64,000 nucleotides of DNA, from assembly GCF_030269925.1 (NCBI RefSeq), contig NC_085124.1:15748001-15812000 (forward strand), written 5' to 3'. A model generated the notes under the pieces. The model saw only the letters and a program-made list of their open reading frames with translations. It was not told the DNA's origin and did not search any database. How positions within the stretch are numbered: the stretch's first letter is position 1; each line of letters opens with the position of its first letter. The stretch comes from Bombyx mori (taxonomy: Eukaryota > Arthropoda > Insecta > Lepidoptera > Bombycidae). Shown in pieces: positions 20,986 to 31,953 of the stretch. The position numbers and the translations under genes were made by a program.

Positions 20986-22311
20986 TAAGCCTCAAGATCT
21001 CTGTTGTCCCATTTCAAAAAAAAAGACTCGCTTCTGCTACCTCTCTATACTTATACATATTATGTTGTAACTCGATAAGAAGCAGGAGGTCAGGTTTGGG
21101 ATATTCAAGTTTAGTTCAAATTGAAATTGGAAAATGAAATAGTTGTTGTAAAATGTAGAAAAATTGTTGTCTTCGTCTCCCTTTAGACAATAGTTGGATG
21201 TTAAATTAAAATTGTCCGGGTAATTCTCATGATAATAATTCACAAACGTTTTATAAACATTAAAATATGACCGTTTCAAGATTGAGATCCTTTTTTTTCT
21301 GATGATTTAAGGTCGTTTTACAATATTATTCTATAGGTTGGGCTCGGTACTGATAAGAGTAAATGTAGGCATAATCCTCTACTGTGTCCCGTGTGCCGAG
21401 CGTCCGATGATGAGACAAACGGGTTGTACATCCACGTGGTAATCTATAAATTATTTATTGAAAAACGAACTTAGCTATTACATATTATTGGATTTATTTA
21501 AAATTATAACTAAATTTACAATCCTCTTAGTGCTCATAATTTAAAAAAATGTAGAAGATTTAATGTTAATGTGTTTCAGGAAAAGATTCACAGTATTTTT
21601 TATTTTGATTAGCCAGATCGTTCCCGTCACCTGCTCACTAGACTTCACTAGACTACAACGTCCGAACACTCAAACAAGAAAACATTTTATTCGTTAAATA
21701 AAGTGAAACGCATACATGAGTTGGAAGCAATTGAAATATTTCAATATTTCAACAAGTTGGACGCAGGCCAGACGGTCAGGCCGGCTTCACTATCAGCGTT
21801 TTATAGCTCTCCGAGTGTACGGGGTCCGGCGCCGCGCAATGTACAAAGCCGCAACGGTCGCTAACTTAACCTCTTCCGAACATTACACTAAAATAATTTA
21901 ATTTTATACCCAGTCTTCATTCTTAATGTCTAAAGTGAAACTGTTAAACGCTTCGTAATGCCGTTAAAGATGGAGCTGACGGACAGTCCCGGCGATGTGG
22001 TCCCACGCTCCCCGACCAGCGGCGACGCGACGTGCACACGCCTCACTTACATTATTACATTAACTTATTCAATCTTACAGTCAGATTGTTTCTTTCGCAT
22101 CGTAGAATCTACTAAGTTGCACGCCAGTTCCACTTATCAGTTGACAAACGTTGACAGCTGGTCACACAGTATGAAAACGAATTAGTGGTATGCTATAATT
22201 TAGAGCAAGGGAAAAATCAATTTACGAATCTCATCTAGACGAAGCCTATGAATTGAATGTAGAATGTGCATGGCAAGTGACTTCGTATCATGAAACACTT
22301 AAATTAAAACT
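20986..22311. other. Region 3' of the connectin-like gene
   Basis: AT-rich, presumably including the 3' UTR of the connectin-like gene at its right end. A plus frame at 21958-22185 begins MPLKMELTDSPGDVV..., which looks coding-like for about 27 codons, but no family, donor or promoter was recognised. It is not called as a gene. Confidence 0.4.
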
Positions 22312-22760
22312 TCAAAATGCGATACGTATCAGCAGCGATGCTAGTGTTAAACTTAAACTTGATATTGAAACAGAGGAAGAGTTCGGCCTCCAGTAAGTTT
22401 CGTCTTTTGATGACAGCATCAGCGAGTCCTCTCCGTTCTGTATCGGCTTACCCGGACAGGGAAGGGATTCGGCTGGCACATCCACCAGGACAACTTGAGT
22501 GGCGGGTCCAGGAGCCGCGTCCGCCTTGTGCTGGTCGATCCCTTCATAGTCCTCGTTGACATCTTGTTGAAACACCTCGCTGTTGGCTTCTATTTCGTAC
22601 AGGTGTTCACTTCTAGTTTTGTCGTTCAAGTCCTTGGTCTGCGTTTTGTCGTCTGTTACACAGGTGACGTCATCAAGGGCAGATCTCAGCGGCTCGCTCG
22701 TGGTCTCGTTTCGAAGAGTTTTGATCCAGTTAAGTCGACAATCGCATACAAGTTGGTTTC
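22312..22760 (-). CDS. Con: Connectin-like LRR protein, last coding exon
   Basis: The final exon, recovered by splicing: acceptor TTTTTTTCAG ends at 22761 and the first base completes a codon split after SG of the upstream exon. It encodes the C-terminal LRR cap (NQLVCDCRLNWIKTLRN..., cysteines at about residues 357, 359 and 385). An acidic linker follows (SEHLYEIEANSEVFQQDVNE...). The tail RPNSSSVSISSLSLTLASLL is polar, then hydrophobic, as expected for a GPI-anchor signal, with a likely attachment site around N478-S480. The stop is at 22312-22314. An ATG occurs only late in this exon, so an ATG-based ORF covers only its last 105 codons. Confidence 0.85.
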
Positions 22761-24715
22761 CTGAAAAAAAGAAAACAAATATATTATGAAATTACTATAC
22801 AATTAAATAGCATGTTCCTCAAGCATATTTTGTATTAATGTTCGCCCGCCCGTTGGTCAAAATTCGAACATAGCCCCCGACGCACACCTCAATATTTAGA
22901 TTCATTTTATGCAGTATTTTATTCTTTCTTTTTCTTATTGACCATGTGTAGCGGTGAGTAAAACCTATTTTCTAATACTTTTGTTGATAACTAAAGTTTG
23001 TTAATACTTGACAAAAACAAAAAAGAAAATCACTAGAAAACTGTTTTGATTGTTTAAACGTAGGTTCCCCGAGATGTGTGGAGCGCTGTGATCCGCAGAC
23101 GATATAGCTGTGTTAGGGCTGTCTCACCTGTTCACTTTTTTTTGAAAAATAAACTTAACGTGAATTACATACATTTACATTGATTTGTCAGTGTGAGCTA
23201 AAAAATTACATCTATATAAAGTAACATCCTTTCCCACTCCATCGTATTTTCGTAAATATCTTGAGGCCCGTCTGATTTGGAGCAGTTCGGTTGGGGCTTC
23301 GGGGGAAGAGCCCGAGCACCTTAGGCTTCGGGGGAAGGAGCTCAAGCACCTCACATCGAATGCGTTCCTCCACCTGGGGCCGTTAGTTAGTAACAGGTTT
23401 CCTAGCCGGCCGGTTAACTTCATACTATACTAATATACAACTTTCGGAAACTTCGGCAATTAATATTCATTTAAAAAAATATGTATATCTTAAAATGCTA
23501 CCTGCTCCAGATTTGTATGAATAAACCCATTATTATAGTTGGTTTAAAAGTACTTTTTATTACTGGTGGTAGGACCTTGTGTGTCCGCGAGGGTAGGTAC
23601 CACCGCCCTGCCTATTTCTGTCGTGAAGCAGTAATGCGTTTCGGTCTGAAGGGTGGGGCAGCCGTTGTAACTATACTGAGACGTTAGAGCTTATATCTCA
23701 AGGTAGGTGGCGCATTTACGTTGTAGATGTCTATGGGCTCCAATAACCACTCAACACCAGGTGAGTTGTGAGCTCGTCCACTCATCTAAGCAATAAAAAA
23801 AAGTACGCTTTAACCTTGAACTCGGAACAAAAATGATCGATCAAGTAGGGTGCTTTAAGGTACTTAAAAAAGAATCGCGATGTCGCGCTCCCGAGATAAA
23901 TCAATGGCTGTACTGCTAACACTATCACATTACTTAATCCACCGAGCGGGGCACGCGCCGACCGACGCCAAAACAAACATTCGCGCTAGACGACTTTCAT
24001 TAAAAACCAAACAACGCTATTGACCGACTCATAATGCCATTGTCCAATCGATAAAAACGATTTTAACATGCATTCATTTAATCTGACTTGGGTTCTACAG
24101 GATTTGTGGGAATATGGCTCTTGATGCAATCATCTGAGTTGGAATTAAGGGCTATTTTCCTATAGACCCCATTCGAAGGGTATTAACGCCCTTTACAAGC
24201 TATTGTTTGCACAAAATACAGTTACTTCTATCCCGTGGGAGCTCTCGAAGGGTATTTATTAGATATTAAATCTCCGTGTTGATGTATATTTTTGTTCACA
24301 AAGCATGCTTGGGTGATGTCCGCCCAAGTCTATAAAGACGCATGATCGTTTACCGTCGGTAATATATTCTAACTTTAACAAAAACTTCATTTTAACCTAT
24401 TAATTATAAATTATAGTTACTTAAGTATATACACTTCTTCTAGGAAGTTTCTGCGAATAGTGAAAAATTATTTTCTCAGTCAAAAAGTAAAAAATTATTT
24501 GCGTTAAACTTCAGTTTGATATCCTAATAGAAAATGTAACGTGTCCGTGGAATCAAGTATTTCAAAAACCACTTGAAAAGGGTGAAAAGGTACTTAAATC
24601 AATGTAAGATAGAGTTCACAAGGAGACTCCTTAAACACCATAAAAGTCATGGATGATGAAAAATTGTCCATTAAATTGCGTCATTGATCAGATCAATGAA
24701 CTCGCACAAACTCAC
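22761..24715 (-). other. Intron of the connectin-like gene
   Basis: A 1,955-bp GT-AG intron (donor GTGAGT at 24715-24710, acceptor CAG at 22763-22761) that contains one Bm1 SINE. No other feature was recognised. Frames at 23175-23423 and 23782-23976 are chance or SINE-derived. Confidence 0.8.
23562..23803 (+). repeat. Bm1-type SINE, 5'-truncated
   Basis: Body copy from TACTGGTGGTAGGACC to AAGCAATAAAAAAAA in the connectin-like intron, antisense to the gene. AAAAGTAC occurs near both ends and may be a target duplication. Confidence 0.9.
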
Positions 24716-25769
24716 CGCTCAGATACAGCACCGACGTCTTCAGCTTCAAACTCTCCAGGATCGGCTTCACGGTGTCCTCGCTGAAATACTCTAACTGGTT
24801 GTTGCGCAGGTCGAGCAGGTTGAGGCCGCGCACTCCTTCCAGGAGTCCTTCGTTTATCGACTTCAGTTTGTTTCCAGTCATCGACAGTTTCTGTAGCAAC
24901 GCCAAGCCGTCGAAAGCCCTCTCCGATATGTATTTCAACTCATTGTTGTCTAACAGCAGCTCGTTCAGGTTCCACAGCTCAGTGAACGTTAAGTCTCCTA
25001 TCATCGACAGCTTGTTCGATCTGAGATCCAATCGCGTCAAGTTCCCCAGTCCTCGGAACGTGTCTCGCGTGAGAACCGCCATTGCGTTAGCTTCCAGCAC
25101 GAGTTCGTTGAGGGCGGACAGATGCTCGAAGCAGCCGTCGTGTGCCAAGTTGATACTGTTGAATGACAAGTCGAGGTACTTGAGGGCGGGGAGCTCCACG
25201 AAGACGTCCCTCTGTATCTCCTGCAGCTTGTTCTCCTTTATCGTTAGATTCACGAGCGAGGGGAGGCTCGTAAACGACGAGAAGTCCAGCGCGGCTATTT
25301 TGTTGTTCATCAACGTAATCTCCTTTACTGCGGACATATTCGAGAACGTTCTCTTTTCTATTTTGGGAAGAGTCGCATAATGAATGTACAGTTTCTGTAG
25401 TTGTTTGAGGCGACGGATGACGTGGAGCGGGATGAAGGTGAGGGCTCCGTCGGAGCGGACGTTGAAGGTCAGTCGCTCGAGCTGCGGCTGCGAGTCGAAG
25501 CTGCTCCAGACTGGGTCGTGCTCGTCGATGCCTCCGTTGAACACCCAACAGTCCGCTCGCGTCGCCGTCTTCACCTCTACCTTCTCGCAGTAGCAGTGCA
25601 CTTTAGACTCTCTGTTCGTGATCTCACAGATGTTATCCTTCGGCTGGGCCCCGTGGTGCCTCCTCTCGGTTTTATCTCTGCGTTTTTCATTTAGTCGACT
25701 TTCAGTGTACGATATTTGCACAGAAGTCAGCGCCAAAGCGAGGAGTAAATATTGGACGGCGGACTCCAT
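24716..25769 (-). CDS. Con: Connectin-like LRR cell-surface protein, main coding exon
   Basis: Start ATG at 25769 (MESAVQYLLLALALTSVQIS, a signal peptide). A longer upstream frame is intronic, because TTTGTTTCAG ends at 25791 and defines the exon edge 21 bases before the ATG. Residues 45-75 hold an N-terminal cysteine cluster (NICEI, VHCYCE, DCWVF). About ten leucine-rich repeats follow at residues 95-340, typified by LPALKYLDLSFNSI, LGNLTRLDLRSNKL and LWNLNELLLDNNEL. The exon ends phase 1 at donor GTGAGT. Joined with 22312-22760 it gives exactly 1,503 nt (500 residues plus stop). The order signal peptide, CxC cluster, LRRs, LRR-CT and GPI tail is that of Drosophila connectin, a homophilic adhesion protein on muscles and motor axons. 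Naming rests on remembered similarity. The protein is shorter than the fly one. Confidence 0.87.
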
Positions 25770-25793
25770 GTCCCCTTGCCTTTCACTAACCTG
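25770..25793 (-). promoter_or_regulatory. 5' leader end and splice acceptor of connectin-like gene
   Basis: The minus strand reads TTTCAG|GTTAGTGAAAGG up to the ATG. This acceptor shows that the first exon is non-coding and lies further right. The candidate is 44119-44330. Confidence 0.7.
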
Positions 25794-26379
25794 AAACAAA
25801 CAAGAAAAAAATAAAAGTGGGATCGCTTTCAAAGAAATTCTGTCTGCATTCGTTTCGAGATATAATTTCAAAAGTTATTTAAGCGTAAACAGATCCAGAA
25901 CAAATGACACTTGACTGAAATATTAAGAATATGCTTTATGTGAACACAGTCAAAATGGCATTTAAATTTGTGTCTAATTTAATTGGTGATAAGTTAAAAT
26001 GTAGTCAGATTGTCATTTAATCTTTCCGTGGTATGGGGTTTGGTTTAGCGGCCGTTAATCGATCAGATAATAAGTCATCGAGTATCAGCCGGCTCGGTGG
26101 AGGGCCTGCACTCTGGCTAATGAGGGCGTCAGGGTGCGCACAGCGCCGCCCTCACGTGACCGTGACTCATAGCCAACCAGCCCTTCGCGAGAACGTCGTC
26201 ACTGCGTCACACCTTGACACCAACACACTCGTAGCTTATTGAGGGCGGCCAAACACGTAATTCAATATTATTTCAATCATTGTGCACTGTTCATTTTTTT
26301 AATACAAAGGCTTTGAGACTCAATGAGGAATTCGTTGGTTTGTATAGAATCATTTGAAAAAAATAAGTTATATGTGACC
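25794..26379. other. Unassigned intronic or intergenic stretch
   Basis: Probably inside the first intron of the connectin-like gene. A 69-codon plus frame at 26033-26242 was not recognised. Confidence 0.4.
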
Positions 26380-26470
26380 ACGTACTCACAAACGACCTCC
26401 ATGATGAAGGAATAACATCGTGTAATAAAAATCAAACCAGCAATAGCTATGCATAATTTGTGTAATTATT
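26380..26470 (+). repeat. Bm1-type SINE internal fragment
   Basis: Only the middle segment is preserved: ACGTACTCACAAACGACCTC, GATGAAGGAATAACATCG and AAATCAAACCAGCAA. Head and 3' body are absent. Confidence 0.7.
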
Positions 26471-27459
26471 ATACAATAAAGATATATGCTTTTAAAAATA
26501 TGCTTTTAAAAACTTTAGAAGTTTCGTAAAATAGTCCTCCACTCTTAACTCATCCGATGATGCTCGAGCATTCCTCCCAAACTTACTCGAGTTTGGTATT
26601 TTTAGTCGATCATTACAATATTCCTCAACTGTCCTCGAGTGAGGTAGAGTCGCGTTATTGCGTCACCACGATAACATCAGTTTGAGGAAAATTTGATCAA
26701 GCTAGCATCAAACCCATAGAGTTCTGTAGTCTATAGTCATTGTTTAATGTCCAAGTCAAGCTGCCACTGTCTGTTTGACGCTAGAAGCATTGAACTTGTT
26801 TGATGTTTTAGTTGCAGAGTTATTCGTAAATATGTGTGCGTGCGGTAAATTTGAAAGTGTATTATTTATTTTCTAACCCATTATTATTTTAGATTTCGGA
26901 CCCGGCTTTGTATTTGTATTCACCGTTTTTGTGTGATTTTGATTGCATCGTGTTGTTGAAGTGCTTTTCCACAACCACCAGTTTATTATTATATAAATAA
27001 AACTTATAATCGCATTGACTTTATTTATTAGGTAGTAAGCAAAATATGACTCTTATGTAGGTAAATAAAATAAGGAGTTTCAAATGTCTAACCACGAGTC
27101 TAAACAAGAGTCTAACCTCGAACTATTTACTTTATTAATAAAAAATATCAAAATTAAATTATTAATATATGTGCGAATCATGCACAGATCCAGGCCATTA
27201 CACAACAATATCATATATTTCCATTTGCGGTCCACCTACTATTTGGACATTGATAGAAAGCCAGCCTTGAGGAACGTTCAAGGTACGTCGCGACGTACCT
27301 TGACTTGACAGTTCGTTTACTCCACTCCGGTTAGGATAATTTTCCAAGGACGTTTGAGTGGAGTTTATTTTTACGACTAAGCATACCAAAACGCGCGTTG
27401 GAGGTTGAGTCGAGTCGAGTTAAGCTCGTGTAAACGACTAAAGATACGGGGGATAAACC
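26471..27459. other. Unassigned AT-rich stretch
   Basis: No gene or clear repeat recognised. Confidence 0.45.
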
Positions 27460-27560
27460 TTAAATCTCAAAGTGATTCATATTGTGATATATGTTGGCTT
27501 CAATAATCACTTAACACCAGAACGAAAGCGTGGGGCGGATGAAGCTATCTAACTCATGCT
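27460..27560 (+). repeat. Decayed Bm1-type SINE 3' part
   Basis: Blocks AAATCTCAAAGTGATTCATA, GGCTTCAATAATCACTTAAC and ACCAGAACGAAAGCG resemble the Bm1 body end. Heavily diverged. Confidence 0.4.
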
Positions 27561-27689
27561 AGCGCTCACCATGGACATTAAAGGACGGAATGGAGATATC
27601 CCACCGGGCGGAGGGCTGTGCTCGGTGGGGCGGTGGGACAAAACTGTGGTGACGAGACAAAACCTGGACTCCTGGGCTCAAAATCAAAT

Positions 27690-27827
27690 CAAAGAATTTG
27701 TATTCAACATAAATGAAAGTACATACTTGTTGAACGTCAAAAGAACTACCGCCAATTCACAAGAACTAGCCTCCGTCCTGAGAAGAATTGGCAAGAAACT
27801 CAGCGGACAAGTGTTTTTTTTTTTGAA
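27690..27827 (+). repeat. LINE-like 3' tail
   Basis: A segment with GAACGTCAAAAGAACTACCG, CTCCGTCCTGAGAAGAATTG and GGCAAGAAACTCAGCGG, followed by a T run, looks like an interspersed repeat. Its last block resembles the GAGAAGATCCGGCGAGAAAC motif of families A and B. The family is not resolved. Confidence 0.35.
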
Positions 27828-27960
27828 ATATGAAATTATTATTTATTTATTTTTGGAGTTTACTCCTTTAGAATCGATTTACATATATAGGCCCGGGGTA
27901 TGAAAATTATGGGGACCAAAATCGTACTAGCATGTCACACGAAATGCGTTATGCGCCTGA

Positions 27961-28006
27961 TTGGCTCCTGATTGCGTGATGCGTGCGCGCGCCAATCAGG
28001 AGCCAA
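27961..28006. repeat. Short perfect inverted repeat with CCAAT boxes
   Basis: TTGGCTCCTGATTG at 27961-27974 and its exact complement CAATCAGGAGCCAA at 27993-28006 surround an 18-bp GC-rich loop. The arms contain opposed CCAAT/ATTGG motifs. It could be a promoter element or simple hairpin. The surrounding 27930-28260 is GC-rich. Confidence 0.7.
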
Positions 28007-28260
28007 CGCGCGGCCGCGTTATCGCAGGTGACGCCGGGCTGCTGCGCCGGCAGTCCGCCACAAAGCCTCGTACTGATCGCGCGTTTCTCTCATTATTGTA
28101 TTTTCATATATTTGTTAGTCGTTTGTTTTGTGTCTCGTTAATTTGTTAATAATCTGTAGTGTATCGTGTTGTCGTAATATAGAACTATTTCTCGTATTGT
28201 TTCGTTTAATTTTTTATATCCAGTAAACTCCAGTCGTGCGTCGGAGCGGACACACACACT

Positions 28261-29299
28261 TTTTTTTTTTAATATTAGATTTTTTTTGAAATATGAATTT
28301 TTTACAATGAGTATTATAACGTAACAATTATTACAATATTGAAATGCCCGGAGCGAGCAACTCATTCCCACTTTGTGCAATCTTCTAGATAATCATTGAC
28401 TTTATAGTAAGCTTTATTGCACAGATGTTCTTTAATAGTTTTCTTAAACCTATGTATATGTAGGTTCTGAACATCATGTGGGATTTTGTTGTACAGCGCA
28501 CAGACAAACACCCGAATGAATTTCGTATCTTATGTAACCTACTCATCGGCACAACAAGCTTGTGTTTGTTCCTAGTATTTCTATTATGTATGTCCGACTT
28601 TTTAGGAAACTCCTCAATATGTTTACGAACATACATCAAATTTTCAAAAATGTACTTGGATGGCATAGTGAGAACTTTAATTTCTTTAAATTTCTCCCTC
28701 AGGGTTTCCCTTGAGTGCATGTTATAAATACCACGTATAGCTCTTTTCTGCAGAATAAATATCATTTCTACATCGGCCGCATTGCCCCATAGCAAAATGC
28801 CATAGGACATGACACTGTGGAAGTAACTAAAGTAAACTAAACGAGCCGTGTCCGCATTTGTTAACATTCAAATTTTTTTTACTGCGTATGCTGCAGAGCT
28901 GAGCTTACTCGCCAATTTATGAATATGAGGTCCCCACTGCAGTTTGGAGTCCACTGTTATACCAAGAAATACGGTTGACTCAACAAGCTCCAATGATTCC
29001 TCAGAAACAATTACATTACTATCTACTTGTCTCACATTTAAAGATGGTTTAATACATTTTAAAGTAAATTTAATAGATTTAGTTTTCTTACTATTCAATA
29101 ATAGGTTATTGATACGGAACCAATGAACCACGAAATCGCATCATTCACTTCGTCATAGACTTGTAATTGTCGTTTAATTTTAAATAATAAAGATGTATCA
29201 TCTGCGAATAATACGACCTCGTGTCGGGACTCAATAAAACTAGGTAAATCGTTTATATATATCAGAAATAAAAAAGTATCCAAAATGGAACCCTGAGGT
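28261..29299 (-). mobile_element. CR1-like LINE, 5'-truncated copy
   Basis: A 1,039-bp non-LTR element in reverse orientation. The A tail is the T run at 28261-28270, and the 5' end falls in the RT catalytic region (VPQGSIL). ACACACT flanks it at 28254-28260 and 29300-29306, a likely 7-bp target duplication (caution: the left copy lies in a CA-rich run). The encoded protein differs from families A and B and resembles CR1-clade C-termini. Confidence 0.8.
28360..29299 (-). pseudogene. Broken CR1-like reverse transcriptase C-terminus
   Basis: Reads [20 protein letters not shown], then [12 protein letters not shown] (catalytic FADD), [15 protein letters not shown] and VFLGITVDSKLQWGPHI. YFSYFHSVMSYGILLWGN follows, and the end is in the pattern ALYNKIPHDVQNLHIHRFKK...YYKVNDYLED. 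Lesions: a 1-nt frameshift at about 29135 (between NDAIS and VVHWFRINN), a nonsense TGA at 28868-28870 where CGA (Arg) is expected, and another frameshift at about 28515 before ALYNKIPHD. It is therefore inactive. Confidence 0.82.
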
Positions 29300-29306
29300 A
29301 CACACT

Positions 29307-30503
29307 CAAGTCTGAGTTACGCTGGCATTATAAAACATTGTGTCACTAAACAGCATCACAAATATTGCAAAGGAAAACAAAATATTGTCTATTGATTGTT
29401 AGCTAAATGTGCACAATCCTCTTTAGTTTACAAAAAAAAACACATTATCTCCAGAGCCCGGCAACAAGATGAACATTCAAAAGAAAATTACACATCGCCA
29501 ACCTTACTCATCAGAGTTGTTAATTAAAATCATCCGTCCCTTTTCCGCGAAAGACGCAAACGAGCGGCTAGAAAAGGCCAAAAAGGCGACTCTTTTGTTT
29601 TGTAAATGGTTATAGGGGATTGAAAATTTCAGGGCTGTCCCGCGACGGCCTTTAGCCTGTTTTAATTAGAAGTATTGTTCGTTTTATTGGACGAATTTCG
29701 AGAGTTCGGTCATTTCGGGAAAAAACTTGAATCTCGTGTCAAGACTGGCCCGAGATTGATTCAAGCTCTCTCCTTGTTAATATGTATGTATATATGTAGT
29801 CTATGAGTATCAATAAATTTTAGTAAGCACATTTGATTTCATTCGCGATCTGGGAATGAAATTTCGTGTAATGAACGTAATAATAAGTTTTATAAATTCA
29901 ACACTCAATCATTATTTTGCACGTGAAGTTATCCTCTCAGCTGCACAGGCTCTTAGTGAGGGGCTACGTCGCGATCTGTGCCCAATTGTCAGTCTTCGGA
30001 CGGATATCTCGTGATAAGGAAGTGGTAACTTTATTATACATGTTATTTGTTCCACATTGAACTGTTGTAACAGCAAAGTAGTACCAGCTCTGTTGACTCA
30101 TCACAAGTCGTTTTCTGTAAAATACCCTAAACCAACATTACGTAGCATGTGCGGCGTCACAGCCGTCACAGCCGTCACAACAGGACCGAGCCAGTGTTTA
30201 TTTGTTTGTTTCCGCGGCGCCGTCACCCGCAGTCGTCGATTATTTTCCTTAAATATTAGTACGTTCGAGTGTCGGGGCAGCCGCGGCCGCGCGCGACCCT
30301 AATTAAAGCATTTCGGACACACTTGCACTTTGTCATGTCGCGCGCACTCTCGTATTTCTCGATATTAAGTATGATTATCAATATTTTAATTGACAAAATA
30401 TATACGACGACAAGGGGCGGGCAAGACCTTCCAGCGAACGGGAATATACGTTTATAGCAGCTGAAAATGATCGATAAGGTTGCTCTTTCCATTTTATTCA
30501 ATG
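29307..30503. other. Unassigned stretch
   Basis: No supported gene. A GC-rich patch near 30210-30340 contains three repeats of GTCACAGCC-like units at about 30155-30180 and a GCCGCGGCCGCGCGCG run. Short frames at 30057-30302 and 30256-30501 reflect this composition. Confidence 0.4.
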
Positions 30504-30609
30504 TTTTTTTTTCCCTACCTATTCTAGTAACCTCGAGGGGTTATTATAAATTCCCCGAACTAGTAGGTGAGCTCACGGGGCTCAAACCGAGAGTGTCGCT
30601 AACACTGTT
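30504..30609 (-). mobile_element. LINE family B extreme 3' end
   Basis: T run (A tail), CCCTACCTATTCTAGTAACC, then GTAGGTGAGCTCACGGGGC and CTCAAACCGAGAGTG. This is only about 100 bp of family B 3' UTR. Confidence 0.75.
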
Positions 30610-31709
30610 GCTGTGTAACATTTTGTGAAGAAAAAATAACTTATTTGTAACCGTTATGTCACGCAGCTTTGGCATCATACCTCGATGTGAGAGGTGGCAG
30701 TATCATCGTGATTTGTATAGCTTTGAGACCACATAACACTACGTGAACCGGTCCTTAACTTAAATAGAAGATTTAAAAGACTATTGTAATAACCTTAAAT
30801 TAAACTTCACTTTATGATGACTAACAACTAAAATCCATAAAATACGTAATCATTGAAGACCATTCCATTGAAAAGATTAAATTTAACGGTCTCAAACACA
30901 AACTCGTAAACCCGTAAATAATATTCTCAAAGATAAACGTCTTCAAGTGCCCGCCGCCGCCGCCGCCGTCGCTAACACTAATCCGCCTTAGTGCCAGCGC
31001 TCATTTAATTCAATTAACAACATTTTGAGTTTTGAAAACTCAATCCTCGAGCGCACCGCCCCGCTCCGCACTCGCACTCGCACTCGCACTCGCACTCGCA
31101 CTCGCACTACATACTTCAACTAAAGTACAAGAAGCATTCGTTTCACATCTCAAGAGAGATATCTCCGGAGTATCTGGAGAACAACTAACGTACGAACTTT
31201 ATAAACGTAGCAGCTTTTGCTAAGATTCCCAGCTCTCTTTAGAGGTTTTTTAAACTTTTTAAAGTTTATTTATCAAAGATTTAAGTTTACTTTTTGTGTT
31301 GATGTAAAGATTATTAAAGTCTAGATCGAGCTTCGCATCTCCGTGGCTCAACGCTCTCCCGACACACAGTTCGCTGTCGGCCACACACACCGCGTCAAAC
31401 AAAGCACTACACGAATATGAATAAACAATTTATCCGAGAATGCACACTTTGATACATATTTAAATTGAGAGCTACATTTTGTTTCGTTATCTTTAAACCT
31501 CCAACGAGGTTTCATATCGGTAAGGTTAAGTTTGTTTACTGAAAACAATCATTGAATTTTTTTAAACTGTTAAAAAGAACAATAAGTTGTTTTAGTTTAT
31601 AATTTGGTTTTAATAATTGCACCAGGTGAGCGTGTCCACACTCACCGGTGAATAATACGGAAGAGCACTGCTCTTCAAAACAATTATTTAACATAGGTTC
31701 ACGCGCAAG
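30610..31709. other. Unassigned stretch with two microsatellites
   Basis: Contains a (CCG)n tract at about 30951-30970 and the hexamer tract at 31068-31108 (separate entry). A 63-codon frame at 31032-31223 is created by the hexamer repeat (alternating Ala-Leu) and is not called. Confidence 0.5.
31068..31108. repeat. (CGCACT)n hexanucleotide tandem repeat
   Basis: About seven near-perfect CGCACT units. In one frame this encodes alternating Ala-Leu. Confidence 0.95.
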
Positions 31710-31953
31710 TTTTTTTTTTAAGCTTAGTTGGGTGGACGAGCTCACAGCCCACCTGGTGTTACGTGGTAGCTGGAGCCCATAGACATCTACAACGTAAATG
31801 TGACACCCACCTTGAGACATAAGTTCTAAGGTATCAGTATAGTTATAACGGCTGCCCCGCCCTTCAAACCGAAACGCATTACTCTTTCACGGCAGAAATA
31901 GCAAGGGTGGTGGTACCTACCCGCACGGACTCACAAAAGGTCCTACCACCAGT
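31710..31953 (-). repeat. Bm1-type SINE, 5'-truncated
   Basis: Reverse-orientation body: TTTTTTTTTTAAGCTTAG at the left and GTCCTACCACCAGT at the right. Confidence 0.9.

Noticed and set aside
24772..25694. Plus-strand frames of 202, 97 and 69 codons and a 153-codon minus frame
   Set aside because: All are overlapping frames of the LRR exon. Repeating leucine codons keep other frames open.
25770..25871. Upstream ATG extending the LRR protein N-terminus (MKLYLETNADR...)
   Set aside because: The extension crosses a TTTGTTTCAG acceptor and lacks a clean signal peptide. The ATG at 25769 gives one directly.
27084..27389. Overlapping small ORFs on both strands around 27084-27389
   Set aside because: A short near-palindromic stretch (AGGTACGTCGCGACGTACCT) makes both strands look alike. 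No coding evidence.
31032..31223. ORF with alternating Ala-Leu
   Set aside because: Created by the CGCACT hexamer repeat; no domain, start context or splice support.
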